Source: Acinetobacter sp. NIPH 2699 (GTDB taxonomy: Bacteria; Pseudomonadota; Gammaproteobacteria; Pseudomonadales; Moraxellaceae). From it: a stretch of DNA of 64,000 nucleotides. The notes beneath the pieces are model-generated. The model had not been told where the DNA came from. It ran no database searches and worked only from the letters and a program-made list of their open reading frames with translations. A program made the position numbers and the translations under genes. Location: contig NZ_JAKZGL010000004.1 of assembly GCF_022549355.1 (NCBI RefSeq), positions 1 through 64,000 of the forward strand, given 5' to 3'. Positions 17,422 to 27,791 of the stretch are shown piece by piece (the stretch's first letter is position 1; every line of letters starts with the position of its first letter).

Positions 17422-17457
17422 ATACCTAATAGGTATAAAAAAATACATATTCAGTCT
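17422..17457. promoter_or_regulatory. BenM/CatM operator sites
   Basis: Site 1 is ATAC-CTAATAG-GTAT (17422-17436), an exact match to the ATAC-N7-GTAT consensus bound by BenM and CatM. A second, imperfect site, ATAC-N7-GTCT, lies at 17443-17457, centred 21 bases away on the same helix face. A further GTAT/ATAT-rich stretch follows nearer catB. This copies the multi-site layout known from the A. baylyi ben and cat promoters. Confidence 0.8.
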
Positions 17458-17521
17458 TAGACACAGTTTAATCATTCTTTTAAGGTATAGGAAGGATATA
17501 AAGAACCAGTGATGGTGTGAA

Positions 17522-18637
17522 ATGTATAAATCTGTCGAAACCATATTAGTTGATATTCCAACCATTCGTCCACACAAGCTTTCTGTGACCACCATGCAAA
17601 CACAAACCTTGGTATTGGTTAAAGTAACAGCAGCAAATGGCGTGATTGGTTGGGGGGAAGCGACCACCATTGGTGGACTTAATTATGGTGAAGAAAGCCC
17701 TGAAAGTGTCAAAGCAAATATCGAAACCTATTTCGCACCTTTGCTACTTTCGATCAAACAACCGTTGAATGTTGCGCAAACGTTGAAACTCATCAATAAA
17801 AGTATTAACGGAAATCGGTTCGCCAAGTGTGCCATTCAAACCGCTTTGTTAGATATTCAGGCGAAACAACTCGACCTTCCTTTAAGTGAAGTGCTTGGCG
17901 GACGTTTACGTGATCGTTTCCCTGTACTTTGGACACTTGCTTCTGGGGATACCGATAAAGATATTGCTGAAGCAAAAAAGATGATCGCGTTAAAACGACA
18001 CAATATCTTTAAGCTAAAAATTGGTTCAAATCCTGTACAACATGATGTCGATCATGTGATTGCCATTAAAAAAGCACTTGGGCCTGAAATCAGTATTCGT
18101 GTGGATGTCAATCGTGCTTGGTCTGAATTGGAATGCGTCAGTGGTATCCAGCAATTGCAAGATGGTGGCATCGATTTAATCGAACAACCTTGTGCAATTG
18201 AACAAACGCAAGTACTTGCTCGTTTAACGGATCGCTTTGATGTTGCAATCATGGCAGATGAAGCGCTTACAGGTCCTGCTAGTGCATATCGTTTAGCAAA
18301 ACAACATGCAGCGGATGTATTTGCAGTCAAGGTTGAGCAATCAGGCGGTTTAATTGAAGCCTGTGAGGTCGCAAAAATTGCCAAACTGGCAGGGATTGAC
18401 CTTTATGGTGGAACAATGCTGGAAGGTCCAGTTGGAACAATTGCTTCTGCTCATGCATTTAGTACCTTCGATAGCCTTGCCTTTGGTACCGAACTGTTTG
18501 GCCCATTGCTCCTGACTGAAGAAATCTTAAAAACACCTTTGCAATATGAAAATTTTGAATTGGTTGTACCTCAAGCAGTTGGCTTAGGTATTGAGATTGA
18601 TGAAGACAAAATCGAGCAATTGCGACGCAAAGCATAG
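17522..18637 (+). CDS. catB: Muconate cycloisomerase CatB
   Basis: CatB converts cis,cis-muconate to (+)-muconolactone in the ortho-cleavage (beta-ketoadipate) pathway. The 371-residue enolase-superfamily enzyme shows the K-x-K pair (K164, K166 in FKLKIG) and metal ligands D195, E221 and D246 (RVDVNRAW, LIEQPC, MADEAL). It is first in the merged catabolic operon and divergent from the BenM-like regulator. catC starts eight bases after its stop. Confidence 0.97.
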   Translation: MYKSVETILVDIPTIRPHKLSVTTMQTQTLVLVKVTAANGVIGWGEATTIGGLNYGEESPESVKANIETYFAPLLLSIKQPLNVAQTLKLINKSINGNRFAKCAIQTALLDIQAKQLDLPLSEVLGGRLRDRFPVLWTLASGDTDKDIAEAKKMIALKRHNIFKLKIGSNPVQHDVDHVIAIKKALGPEISIRVDVNRAWSELECVSGIQQLQDGGIDLIEQPCAIEQTQVLARLTDRFDVAIMADEALTGPASAYRLAKQHAADVFAVKVEQSGGLIEACEVAKIAKLAGIDLYGGTMLEGPVGTIASAHAFSTFDSLAFGTELFGPLLLTEEILKTPLQYENFELVVPQAVGLGIEIDEDKIEQLRRKA

Positions 18638-18645
18638 GGAGAAAA

Positions 18646-18939
18646 ATGATGTTATTTCAAGTTCGCATGGACGTGCACCTTCCACTAGATATGCCTGTTG
18701 AGCAAGCCAATCAAATCAAGGCTGTCGAAAAAGCATATTCGCAAGACTTACAGCGCCAAGGTAAATGGCGTCATATCTGGCGTATCACTGGACAGTATTC
18801 AAATATCAGTATTTTTGATGTGGACAGCAACGAAGAACTCCACAACATTTTGCAAGGTCTACCGTTGTATCCATATATGGATATTGAAGTGATGGCCTTG
18901 AATCGTCATCCCTCTTCTATTCGTGATGATGATCGTTAA
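18646..18939 (+). CDS. catC: Muconolactone Delta-isomerase CatC
   Basis: CatC isomerises muconolactone to 3-oxoadipate enol-lactone. The 97-residue protein matches the family length and begins LFQVRMDVHLP, with the RQGKWRHIWRITGQYSN core and the C-terminal YPYMDIEVMALNRHPSS. A strong AGGGAG ribosome site lies before the start; a second ATG immediately follows. It is in the operon between catB and catA, with 151 bases before catA. Confidence 0.97.
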   Translation: MMLFQVRMDVHLPLDMPVEQANQIKAVEKAYSQDLQRQGKWRHIWRITGQYSNISIFDVDSNEELHNILQGLPLYPYMDIEVMALNRHPSSIRDDDR

Positions 18940-19090
18940 CTCACACAACAACCAATACCTGACTCTGACGAGTGACAAGATTCTCAGGGTCTTCTGAAAA
19001 CAAGGAATGTGGCAAGGCATAAAACTAGCAAAACATAGATCGCTGGTGAACCCGCCACAAAAGCGCTAAGCATACTTAAGGAGAAATAGT

Positions 19091-20011
19091 ATGAACCGTC
19101 AGGAAATCGATGCTCTAGTTAAACAAATGAATGTTGACACTGCTACTGGCTCTGTTGATCAACGTGTTCAATCCATCGTTGTTCGTCTTTTAGGTGATTT
19201 ATTTCAAGCCATTGAAGATTTGGATATTCAACCATCAGAAGTTTGGAAAGGTCTCGAATATTTTACTGATGCAGGTCAAGCCAATGAACTAGGGCTACTG
19301 GCTGCGGGCTTGGGTCTGGAACATTATTTAGATTTACGTGCTGATGAAGCAGATGCCAAGGCAGGTGTTACTGGCGGTACTCCACGTACCATCGAAGGGC
19401 CACTCTATGTTGCTGGTGCACCCGAATCTGTCGGTTTTGCGCGTATGGATGATGGATCAGAATCGGACAAGATTGATACTTTAATTATCGAAGGTACTGT
19501 AACCGATACTGAAGGCAATATCATCGAAGGGGCCAAAGTTGAAGTTTGGCATGCAAATAGTTTGGGAAATTATTCTTTCTTTGATAAATCGCAATCAGAT
19601 TTTAATTTACGTCGCACCATTCTTTCAGATGCAAATGGCAAATATGTTGCTTTAACCACCATGCCTGTTGGTTATGGCTGCCCACCTGAAGGTACAACAC
19701 AATTTGTACTCAACAAACTAGGTCGTCATGGTAATCGCCCTTCTCATGTGCATTATTTCGTCTCTGCGCCTGATTTCCGCAAACTCACGACTCAATTCAA
19801 TATTGAGGGTGATGAGTATTTATGGGATGACTTTGCTTTTGCAACACGTGATGGCTTAGTCGCAACCACTGTAGAGATTACAGATGAAGCTGAAATTCAG
19901 CGTCGTGGTTTGGATAAACCGTTCCAACACATCACCTTCAATATTGAATTGGTGAAAGACGCTGCTTCCGCACCTTCTACTGAGGTTGATCGTCGTCGCG
20001 CAAGCGCTTAA
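19091..20011 (+). CDS. catA: Catechol 1,2-dioxygenase CatA
   Basis: CatA is the intradiol dioxygenase that opens catechol to cis,cis-muconate using non-haem Fe(III). The 306-residue protein has the N-terminal helical dimerisation region and all four iron ligands: Y161 (LGNYSFF), Y195 (GYGCPP), H219 and H221 (RPSHVHYF). It is preceded by AAGGAG. In A. baylyi catA sits apart from catBC, while here it lies between catC and benA, joining the two pathways. Confidence 0.98.
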   Translation: MNRQEIDALVKQMNVDTATGSVDQRVQSIVVRLLGDLFQAIEDLDIQPSEVWKGLEYFTDAGQANELGLLAAGLGLEHYLDLRADEADAKAGVTGGTPRTIEGPLYVAGAPESVGFARMDDGSESDKIDTLIIEGTVTDTEGNIIEGAKVEVWHANSLGNYSFFDKSQSDFNLRRTILSDANGKYVALTTMPVGYGCPPEGTTQFVLNKLGRHGNRPSHVHYFVSAPDFRKLTTQFNIEGDEYLWDDFAFATRDGLVATTVEITDEAEIQRRGLDKPFQHITFNIELVKDAASAPSTEVDRRRASA

Positions 20012-20035
20012 CTAAAAACATATTTAGAAACTGAG

Positions 20036-20062
20036 CGATCAAGCAAATCTTGCTAGCTCAGG
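20036..20062 (+). promoter_or_regulatory. Nested inverted repeats between catA and benA
   Basis: Outer arms GAGC and GCTC enclose AGCAA-ATC-TTGCT, so the RNA could form a short hairpin in the 82-base gap. There is no T run behind it, so it may be a processing or stability element rather than a terminator. The structure is short and speculative. Confidence 0.3.
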
Positions 20063-20093
20063 ACTTCCTCCTTTGGAGAGTCGGAGAACGGAC

Positions 20094-21470
20094 ATGCCAC
20101 GAATTCCTGTAATCAATACCAGCCACCTTGACCGAATTGATGAATTACTCGTCGACAATGAAGAAACAGGTGAATACAAACTTCATCGCTCAGTCTTTAC
20201 TGACCAAGCGTTGTTTGACCTTGAAATGAAATATATTTTTGAAGGTAATTGGGTTTACTTAGCACATGAAAGTCAGATTCCAAAGAACAACGATTACTAC
20301 ACCACCCACATTGGTCGTCAGCCCATCATCATTGCCCGTAATCGCGCTGGTGAATTGAATGCCATGATCAATGCATGTTCACATCGAGGTGCACAACTTT
20401 GCCGTCATAAACGCGGTAATAAAGCCACCTATACCTGCCCTTTCCATGGTTGGACATTCAACAACTCAGGTAAATTACTCAAAGTTAAAGATCCAGCAGA
20501 TGCAGGATATTCGGATTGTTTTAACCAAGATGGCTCACATGATCTAAAAAAAGTTGCAAAGTTTGAAAACTATAAAGGTTTTTTATTTGGTAGCTTAAAT
20601 CCTGACGTACCGTCCTTAGAAGACTTCCTCGGTGAAACCACCAAAATCATCGATATGATCGTGGGTCAATCTGAGCAAGGTCTAGAAGTTTTACGTGGTT
20701 CTTCAAGCTATACCTATGAAGGCAACTGGAAACTCACTGCTGAAAATGGTGCCGATGGCTATCACGTATCTGCGGTTCACTGGAACTATGCCGCAACCAC
20801 CCAACACCGTAAAGAAACTGAAGCGGGTGACAATATCCGTGCCATGAGTGCTGGTTCTTGGGGCAAACAAGGCGGTGGTTCATATGGTTTCGAACATGGT
20901 CATATGTTGTTATGGACGCAATGGGCGAACCCAGAAGATCGACCGAACTATCCAAAAGCAGATGAATATATCGAGAAATATGGCGCTGCCATGTCGAAGT
21001 GGATGATTGAGCGCTCACGCAATCTTTGTCTCTATCCAAACGTTTATTTGATGGATCAGTTTGGTTCACAAATTCGGGTACTACGACCACTCGGTGTTAA
21101 TAGAACAGAAGTAACGATTTACTGTATTGCACCTGTCGGTGAAGAACCAGAAGCTCGCGCTCGTCGTATCCGTCAATATGAAGATTTCTTTAATGCTTCT
21201 GGTATGGCAACCCCTGATGATTTAGAAGAATTTCGTGCATGTCAGGCAGGTTATGCAGGTCTTGAATTGGAATGGAACGATATGTGCCGCGGCTCTAAAC
21301 ACTGGATTCATGGCCCAGATGATGCAGCCAATGAAATTGGTTTAAAACCGAAATTGAGTGGCATTAAAACCGAAGATGAAGGGCTATATCTCGCTCAACA
21401 TCAATATTGGTTGGCCTCTATGAAAAATGCGATTGCTACCGAAAAACAATTGGCAGCGACTCAAGTGTAG
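20094..21470 (+). CDS. benA: Benzoate 1,2-dioxygenase large (alpha) subunit BenA
   Basis: BenA is the oxygenase alpha subunit that, with BenB and BenC, turns benzoate into a cis-dihydrodiol. From the ATG at 20094 it has 458 residues. The Rieske site is C95/H97 and C115/H118 (CSHRGAQ, CPFHGW), and the mononuclear iron region is [16 protein letters not shown]. The upstream in-frame start at 20073 would add seven residues absent from ADP1 BenA as I recall it. benB follows 11 bases later. Confidence 0.98.
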   Translation: MPRIPVINTSHLDRIDELLVDNEETGEYKLHRSVFTDQALFDLEMKYIFEGNWVYLAHESQIPKNNDYYTTHIGRQPIIIARNRAGELNAMINACSHRGAQLCRHKRGNKATYTCPFHGWTFNNSGKLLKVKDPADAGYSDCFNQDGSHDLKKVAKFENYKGFLFGSLNPDVPSLEDFLGETTKIIDMIVGQSEQGLEVLRGSSSYTYEGNWKLTAENGADGYHVSAVHWNYAATTQHRKETEAGDNIRAMSAGSWGKQGGGSYGFEHGHMLLWTQWANPEDRPNYPKADEYIEKYGAAMSKWMIERSRNLCLYPNVYLMDQFGSQIRVLRPLGVNRTEVTIYCIAPVGEEPEARARRIRQYEDFFNASGMATPDDLEEFRACQAGYAGLELEWNDMCRGSKHWIHGPDDAANEIGLKPKLSGIKTEDEGLYLAQHQYWLASMKNAIATEKQLAATQV

Positions 21471-21481
21471 GAAGAAACCGT

Positions 21482-21985
21482 ATGAATACCGCAACTGAAA
21501 AAGCAACTTTAGAGAATATTGCTCAATTCCTTTATCGTGAAGCCCGCTTTCTTGACGATGAGCAATGGGATGACTGGTTAAATTGTTATGCAGCAGAAGC
21601 ATCTTTCTGGATGCCTGCTTGGGATGATGACGACAAATTAACTGAAGATCCTCAATCAGAAATTTCCCTGATTTATTACCCAAATCGTCAGGGTTTGGAA
21701 GATCGTGTGTTCCGAATCAAAACTGAACGTTCATCAGCAACCATGCCAGATACACGTACCAGCCACAACATTACCAATATTGAAGTAGTAGAACGTGATA
21801 GTGACAAAGTGAGCATTCGTTTTAACTGGAATACGCTCAGTTTCCGCTATAAGACCAACTATAGCTACTTTGGTATGTCTCGTTATGTCATTGATTTTTC
21901 TGGCGAGCAACCAAAAATCCTCAGTAAATATGTGGTGTTGAAGAACGATTATATCAATCAAGTTATTGATATTTATCATCTCTAA
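21482..21985 (+). CDS. benB: Benzoate 1,2-dioxygenase small (beta) subunit BenB
   Basis: This 167-residue structural beta subunit forms the alpha3beta3 oxygenase with BenA. Features typical of the ring-hydroxylating beta family are FLYREARFLDDEQWDDWL near the N-terminus, FWMPAWDDD, and the conserved C-terminal VLKNDYINQVIDIYHL. The start at 21482 follows a GGAAGA ribosome site. A strong hairpin lies after its stop, before benC. Confidence 0.97.
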   Translation: MNTATEKATLENIAQFLYREARFLDDEQWDDWLNCYAAEASFWMPAWDDDDKLTEDPQSEISLIYYPNRQGLEDRVFRIKTERSSATMPDTRTSHNITNIEVVERDSDKVSIRFNWNTLSFRYKTNYSYFGMSRYVIDFSGEQPKILSKYVVLKNDYINQVIDIYHL

Positions 21986-23071
<1,086 letters not shown>

Positions 23072-23088
23072 TCAAATCGGAGTTCACC

Positions 23089-23874
23089 ATGATATTTACA
23101 GATAGGTTCAAAGATAAAATTGTCATCGTTACTGGTGCGGCACAAGGAATCGGGCGTGGTGTTGCACTTCGCATTGCCGCTGAAAATGGACAAGTTATTT
23201 TGGCAGATCGTTCCGAACTGGTGGATGAGGTTGCAACAGAAATCATCCATGCAGGTGGAACAGCGATCACGGTACAAGCGGACCTCGAAAGTTATGCAGG
23301 CGCCCAAGCGGTTGTAAGCAAAGCGATTGAACATTTTGGCCACGTTGATGTCCTGATCAATAACGTTGGTGGCGCAATTTGGATGAAACCTTATGATCAA
23401 TTCAGTGAAGATGAGATTATCAAAGAAATCAACCGTTCGCTTTTCCCAACCTTGTGGTGTTGCCGCGCTGTCTTGCCTGAAATGTTGAAACATCAGCGTG
23501 GCGTTATCGTCAATGTATCTTCTATTGCCACCCGCGGTATTAACCGTATCCCCTATTCAACGGCCAAAGGCGGTGTCAATGCGCTGACCGCATCCCTTGC
23601 CTTTGAACATGCCAAAGATGGAATCCGAGTTAATGCAATTGCGACAGGTGGAACAGAAGCACCACCAAGAAAAGTACCTCGTAACAGTAACCCTTTAACA
23701 GAAAATGAGAAGGTCTGGATGCAACAGGTTGTCGATCAAACCAAAGAGCGTAGTTTGATGGGACGTTACGGTACGATTGATGAACAAGTCAATGCCATCG
23801 TTTTTTTAGCATCGGATGAATCATCTTATATGACAGGTAGTGTGATTGCTGTAGGTGGTGGTGATCAGGGTTAA
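23089..23874 (+). CDS. benD: 1,6-dihydroxycyclohexa-2,4-diene-1-carboxylate dehydrogenase BenD
   Basis: BenD oxidises and decarboxylates the benzoate cis-diol to catechol, regenerating NADH. The 261-residue short-chain dehydrogenase has TGAAQGIGRG for cofactor binding, NNVGGA, a catalytic Ser in NVSSIA and the YSTAK active-site pair. It is the fourth gene of benABCDE, with benE starting 40 bases after its stop. Confidence 0.97.
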   Translation: MIFTDRFKDKIVIVTGAAQGIGRGVALRIAAENGQVILADRSELVDEVATEIIHAGGTAITVQADLESYAGAQAVVSKAIEHFGHVDVLINNVGGAIWMKPYDQFSEDEIIKEINRSLFPTLWCCRAVLPEMLKHQRGVIVNVSSIATRGINRIPYSTAKGGVNALTASLAFEHAKDGIRVNAIATGGTEAPPRKVPRNSNPLTENEKVWMQQVVDQTKERSLMGRYGTIDEQVNAIVFLASDESSYMTGSVIAVGGGDQG

Positions 23875-23914
23875 CCCTGAATCCCCCTTACAGGAAATTA
23901 GGCAAGGAGCCAAT

Positions 23915-25108
23915 ATGATGACGCTATTCAAAACATTGAAAGATGACTGGTCAATATCAGCCACAGTTGCAGGTTTCTTGGCCGTTTTAATTTCCTACGC
24001 AGGACCGTTAATCATCTTTTTTCAGGCAGCACAAAAAGCGAATGTGTCGCCAACAATGATGATTTCATGGATTTGGGGTGTCTCAATTGGCGCTGCAATT
24101 TCAGGGATCTATCTTTCAATTCGTTATAAAACACCTGTCATTACAGCATGGTCAGCACCAGGTACGGCACTGCTCGTTTCCTTGTTCCCCAATATTACAC
24201 TGAACGAGGTTGTAGCAGCTTACATCACCTCTGCCGTTGTGATTTTTATCGTGGGTATTACAGGTTATTTCGACAAATTACTGAAATGGATTCCACAAAG
24301 TATTGCTGCTGGAATGATGGCAGGAATTTTATTTCAGTTTGGATTGGGACTGTTTATCGCAACAGATCATATGCCTCTGATCGTGTTTAGTATGCTGCTC
24401 TGTTATTTACTCGCAAAGCGCTATTCACCTCGCTATACCATGGTTTGGGTTTTATTCTGTGGTGTGGTGCTCAGTTTATTCTTAGGAAAAATGAATCCTG
24501 TCGAAATACAATTTAGCTTGGCAATTCCACAATTTATTCTGCCTGAATGGACGTGGCATTCGACTTTCAATCTTGCCTTGCCACTGATTTTAGTCAGTTT
24601 AACTGGGCAATTCCTACCCGGAATGGCAATTATGAGACTGAGCGGATATGACACCCCTGCCAAACCCATTATTACAGCCTCCAGTATTGCCTCATTGGCA
24701 GTTGCCTGTGTCGGTGGCATCACCATCGTACTTGCTGCAATCACAGCCGCTTTATGTATGGGCAAAGATGCACATGAACTTAAAGAGAAACGTTATATCG
24801 CAGGTGTTGCGAATGGTATTTTCTATATCTTAGGTGGATTATTTGCAGGCAGTATTGTCATGTTATTTAGCCTACTTCCTAAAGAATTAGTTGCAGCCTT
24901 GGCTGGTCTCGCCTTATTAGGTGCAATCGGCACAAATGTCATGATTGCCATGAAAGATGATCATCAACGCGATGCGGCTCTCATTACGTTTCTTGCAACT
25001 GTCTCTGGCATGCACTTTCTGGGACTTAGCTCGGTTTTTTGGGGGATTTGTATTGGTGTGATTGCCCAGATTCTTCTCAATCCTCGTCCCTGCTCAAACA
25101 CTGTCTAG
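23915..25108 (+). CDS. benE: Benzoate/H+ symporter BenE
   Basis: This 397-residue inner membrane protein has about twelve hydrophobic segments and belongs to the BenE family of benzoate importers. The family motif region includes AWSAPGTALL and GTNVMIAM. The ATG at 23915 has AAGGAG upstream at good spacing; an earlier in-frame start overlaps benD and lacks a site. It is co-transcribed with benABCD and only 12 bases precede catI. Confidence 0.94.
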   Translation: MMTLFKTLKDDWSISATVAGFLAVLISYAGPLIIFFQAAQKANVSPTMMISWIWGVSIGAAISGIYLSIRYKTPVITAWSAPGTALLVSLFPNITLNEVVAAYITSAVVIFIVGITGYFDKLLKWIPQSIAAGMMAGILFQFGLGLFIATDHMPLIVFSMLLCYLLAKRYSPRYTMVWVLFCGVVLSLFLGKMNPVEIQFSLAIPQFILPEWTWHSTFNLALPLILVSLTGQFLPGMAIMRLSGYDTPAKPIITASSIASLAVACVGGITIVLAAITAALCMGKDAHELKEKRYIAGVANGIFYILGGLFAGSIVMLFSLLPKELVAALAGLALLGAIGTNVMIAMKDDHQRDAALITFLATVSGMHFLGLSSVFWGICIGVIAQILLNPRPCSNTV

Positions 25109-25120
25109 GATAAAATTATT

Positions 25121-25807
25121 ATGATCGATAAATCAAAAGCTTCCCTCGCCGAAGCACTGTCCCAAATCTGTGATGGATCCACCATCATGATTGGTGGTTT
25201 TGGTACCGCAGGTCAACCCGCTGAACTGATCGATGGATTAATTGAACTTGGTGTTAAAGACCTCGTCATCGTCAATAACAATGCAGGCAATGGTGATTAT
25301 GGCTTGGCTAAACTGTTAAAGACAGGTGCCGTCCGTAAAATCATCTGTTCATTCCCACGCCAGTCTGATTCATGGGTGTTTGATGAACTCTATCATGCAG
25401 GCAAGATTGAACTGGAACTGGTGCCACAAGGCAATCTCGCTTGTCGTATTCAAGCTGCGGGTATGGGCTTAGGTGCGGTGTTTACCCCAACAGGCTTTGG
25501 CACATTACTGGCTGAGGGTAAAGAAACTCGTCATATTGATGGTAAAGACTATGTGCTTGAATCTCCGATCAAAGCCGACTTTGCCCTAATCAAAGCCTAT
25601 AAAGGCGATCGTTGGGGCAATCTAATTTATCGCAAATCTGCACGTAACTTCGGTCCAATCATGGCGATGGCAGCGGATGTCACCATTGCTCAGGTCTCGG
25701 AAGTGGTCGAATTGGGTCAACTTGATCCTGAACATATCATTACACAAGGGATTTTTGTACAGCACGTGGTTGAAGTTGAACCGACCTCACCGATTGCTGC
25801 GCAGTAA
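25121..25807 (+). CDS. catI: 3-oxoadipate CoA-transferase subunit A CatI
   Basis: CatI with CatJ moves CoA from succinyl-CoA to 3-oxoadipate. The 228-residue alpha subunit has the glycine-rich GGFGTAGQPAELI, VNNNAGNGDYGLAKLL and the conserved ESPIKADFALIKAYKGD. It joins catJ with an 11-base gap. The gene could also be called pcaI; its place in a cat/ben operon favours catI. Confidence 0.95.
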   Translation: MIDKSKASLAEALSQICDGSTIMIGGFGTAGQPAELIDGLIELGVKDLVIVNNNAGNGDYGLAKLLKTGAVRKIICSFPRQSDSWVFDELYHAGKIELELVPQGNLACRIQAAGMGLGAVFTPTGFGTLLAEGKETRHIDGKDYVLESPIKADFALIKAYKGDRWGNLIYRKSARNFGPIMAMAADVTIAQVSEVVELGQLDPEHIITQGIFVQHVVEVEPTSPIAAQ

Positions 25808-25817
25808 GGAGAACAAC

Positions 25818-26471
25818 ATGAGCTATCAAAAACTCAGCCGTGACCAAATTGCAGCACGTGTGGCACAAGATATTCCTGATGGTGCTTATGTCAATTTAGG
25901 TATTGGTTTACCGACTAAGATTTCAAACTATCTGCCTGCTGATAAAGATGTATTCCTGCATTCTGAAAATGGTTTATTGGCCTTTGGTCCTGCACCAGCC
26001 AAAGGTGAAGAAGATCCTGAACTGATCAACGCAGGTAAGGAATACGTCACCATGCTCACAGGTGGTAGCTTTTTCCATCATGGTGATTCCTTTGCCATGA
26101 TGCGTGGTGGTCATTTAGATATTGCAGTATTGGGTGCATTTCAAGTGGCGGCCAATGGTGATCTGGCGAATTGGCACACAGGTGCAGCCGATGCGCTTCC
26201 TGCGGTGGGCGGTGCCATGGATTTAGCTGTGGGTGCCAAGAAAGTGTTTATCACCACTGATCATGTGACCAAACAGGGTGAACCCAAGATTGTTGAAGAA
26301 CTGACCTATCCCGTGACAGGCAAGCATTGTGTCGATCGTATCTACACTGACCTGTGTGTGATTGATGTGACACCAGAGGGTTTAAAAGTGATTGAAAAGG
26401 TAGATGGTCTCAGCTTTGAAGAATTGCAAAGTTTGACGGGTGCTCAATTGATTGATGCGACTCATCCATAA
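25818..26471 (+). CDS. catJ: 3-oxoadipate CoA-transferase subunit B CatJ
   Basis: CatJ is the beta subunit of 3-oxoadipate CoA-transferase, which carries the catalytic glutamate that binds CoA. The 217-residue protein has LGIGLPTKISNYL and the active-site segment LHSENGLLAFGPAP. The start at 25818 has AAGGAG upstream and removes a spurious 47-residue extension running through catI in another frame. catF follows after a 95-base gap. Confidence 0.95.
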   Translation: MSYQKLSRDQIAARVAQDIPDGAYVNLGIGLPTKISNYLPADKDVFLHSENGLLAFGPAPAKGEEDPELINAGKEYVTMLTGGSFFHHGDSFAMMRGGHLDIAVLGAFQVAANGDLANWHTGAADALPAVGGAMDLAVGAKKVFITTDHVTKQGEPKIVEELTYPVTGKHCVDRIYTDLCVIDVTPEGLKVIEKVDGLSFEELQSLTGAQLIDATHP

Positions 26472-26566
26472 AACCAGCACTGCCGCAAATGATGACATCC
26501 ATGTCGCTGCCGCGAAATACTTAGAGTGAAATTGAGCCAGACATGGATTGAAGGAAAATATTTAAA

Positions 26567-27781
26567 ATGAAAAATGCTTATATTGTAGATGCCATCCGTA
26601 CCCCATTTGGTCGTTATGCCGGTGGTCTGGCGCCAGTACGTGCTGATGATCTTGGAGCTGTTCCACTTCAGGCATTGATGCAACGTAATCCAACAGTGGA
26701 TTGGCAACAAGTCGATGATGTGATCTATGGCTGTGCTAACCAAGCGGGTGAAGATAATCGTAATGTCGGTCGTATGTCTGCATTACTGGCAGGTTTACCG
26801 TATCAAGTACCTGCAACCACAGTGAATCGTTTATGTGGTTCTTCGCTTGATGCCATTGCCATGGCAGCACGTACCATCAAAGCTGGTGAAGCAAATTTAG
26901 TGATTGCAGGCGGTGTGGAAAGCATGAGCCGTGCACCCTATGTGATGGGTAAATCGGACAGTGCCTTTGGTCGTAGCCAAAAGATTGAAGATACCACGAT
27001 GGGTTGGCGCTTTATCAATCCAAAACTGAAAGAATTATATGGTGTAGACACCATGCCACAAACAGCAGAGAACGTGGCAGAACAGTTCAATATTAACCGT
27101 AGCGATCAAGACCAGTTCGCCTTGGTGAGCCAACAACGCACCGCAGCAGCGCAAGCCAAAGGCTTTTTTAAACAAGAGATTGTGCCAGTCAGCATCCCAC
27201 AGCGTAAAGGTGATGCCGTTGTGATTGATACCGATGAACATCCACGTGCATCGACGACTTTGGAAGCATTGACCAAGCTCAAAGGAGTGGTGAAAGCCGA
27301 TGGCACAGTCACGGCAGGCAATGCCTCAGGGATTAATGACGGTGCAGCAGCTTTGCTGATCGCTTCAGATCAAGCGGTTGCACAATATCAACTGAAACCA
27401 CGTGCCAAGATTATTGCAGCAACCACAGTGGGTGTTGAACCACGGATTATGGGATTTGCGCCAGCACCTGCGATTAAGAAATTACTCAAACAAGCTAACA
27501 TGACTTTAGATCAGATGGATGTGATTGAGTTAAATGAAGCCTTTGCGGCTCAGGCTTTAGCTGTGACGCGTGATTTAGATTTAGCCGATGATGATGCACG
27601 TATCAATCCGAATGGTGGTGCGATTGCTTTAGGTCATCCACTCGGTGCATCGGGAGCAAGACTGGTCACCACAGCCTTAAATCAGCTTGAACAGATTCAA
27701 GGGCAATATGCTTTATGTTCAATGTGTATCGGTGTTGGTCAGGGCATTGCGCTGATTATTGAACGTGTAGATCAGAACTGA
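26567..27781 (+). CDS. catF: 3-oxoadipyl-CoA thiolase CatF
   Basis: CatF cleaves 3-oxoadipyl-CoA to succinyl-CoA and acetyl-CoA, the last step of the pathway. The 404-residue thiolase shows the acyl-binding cysteine in NRLCGSSLDAI (near residue 90), the His motif GGAIALGHPLGASGAR and the second cysteine in MCIGVGQG. AAGGAAAA precedes the start. catD follows ten bases after its stop. Confidence 0.96.
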   Translation: MKNAYIVDAIRTPFGRYAGGLAPVRADDLGAVPLQALMQRNPTVDWQQVDDVIYGCANQAGEDNRNVGRMSALLAGLPYQVPATTVNRLCGSSLDAIAMAARTIKAGEANLVIAGGVESMSRAPYVMGKSDSAFGRSQKIEDTTMGWRFINPKLKELYGVDTMPQTAENVAEQFNINRSDQDQFALVSQQRTAAAQAKGFFKQEIVPVSIPQRKGDAVVIDTDEHPRASTTLEALTKLKGVVKADGTVTAGNASGINDGAAALLIASDQAVAQYQLKPRAKIIAATTVGVEPRIMGFAPAPAIKKLLKQANMTLDQMDVIELNEAFAAQALAVTRDLDLADDDARINPNGGAIALGHPLGASGARLVTTALNQLEQIQGQYALCSMCIGVGQGIALIIERVDQN

Positions 27782-27791
27782 GGAATATAAA

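Noticed and set aside
25677..25817. Longer version of CatJ starting inside catI
   Set aside because: The extra 47 residues come from the catI sequence in another frame, while the ATG at 25818 has an ideal ribosome site and gives the normal length.
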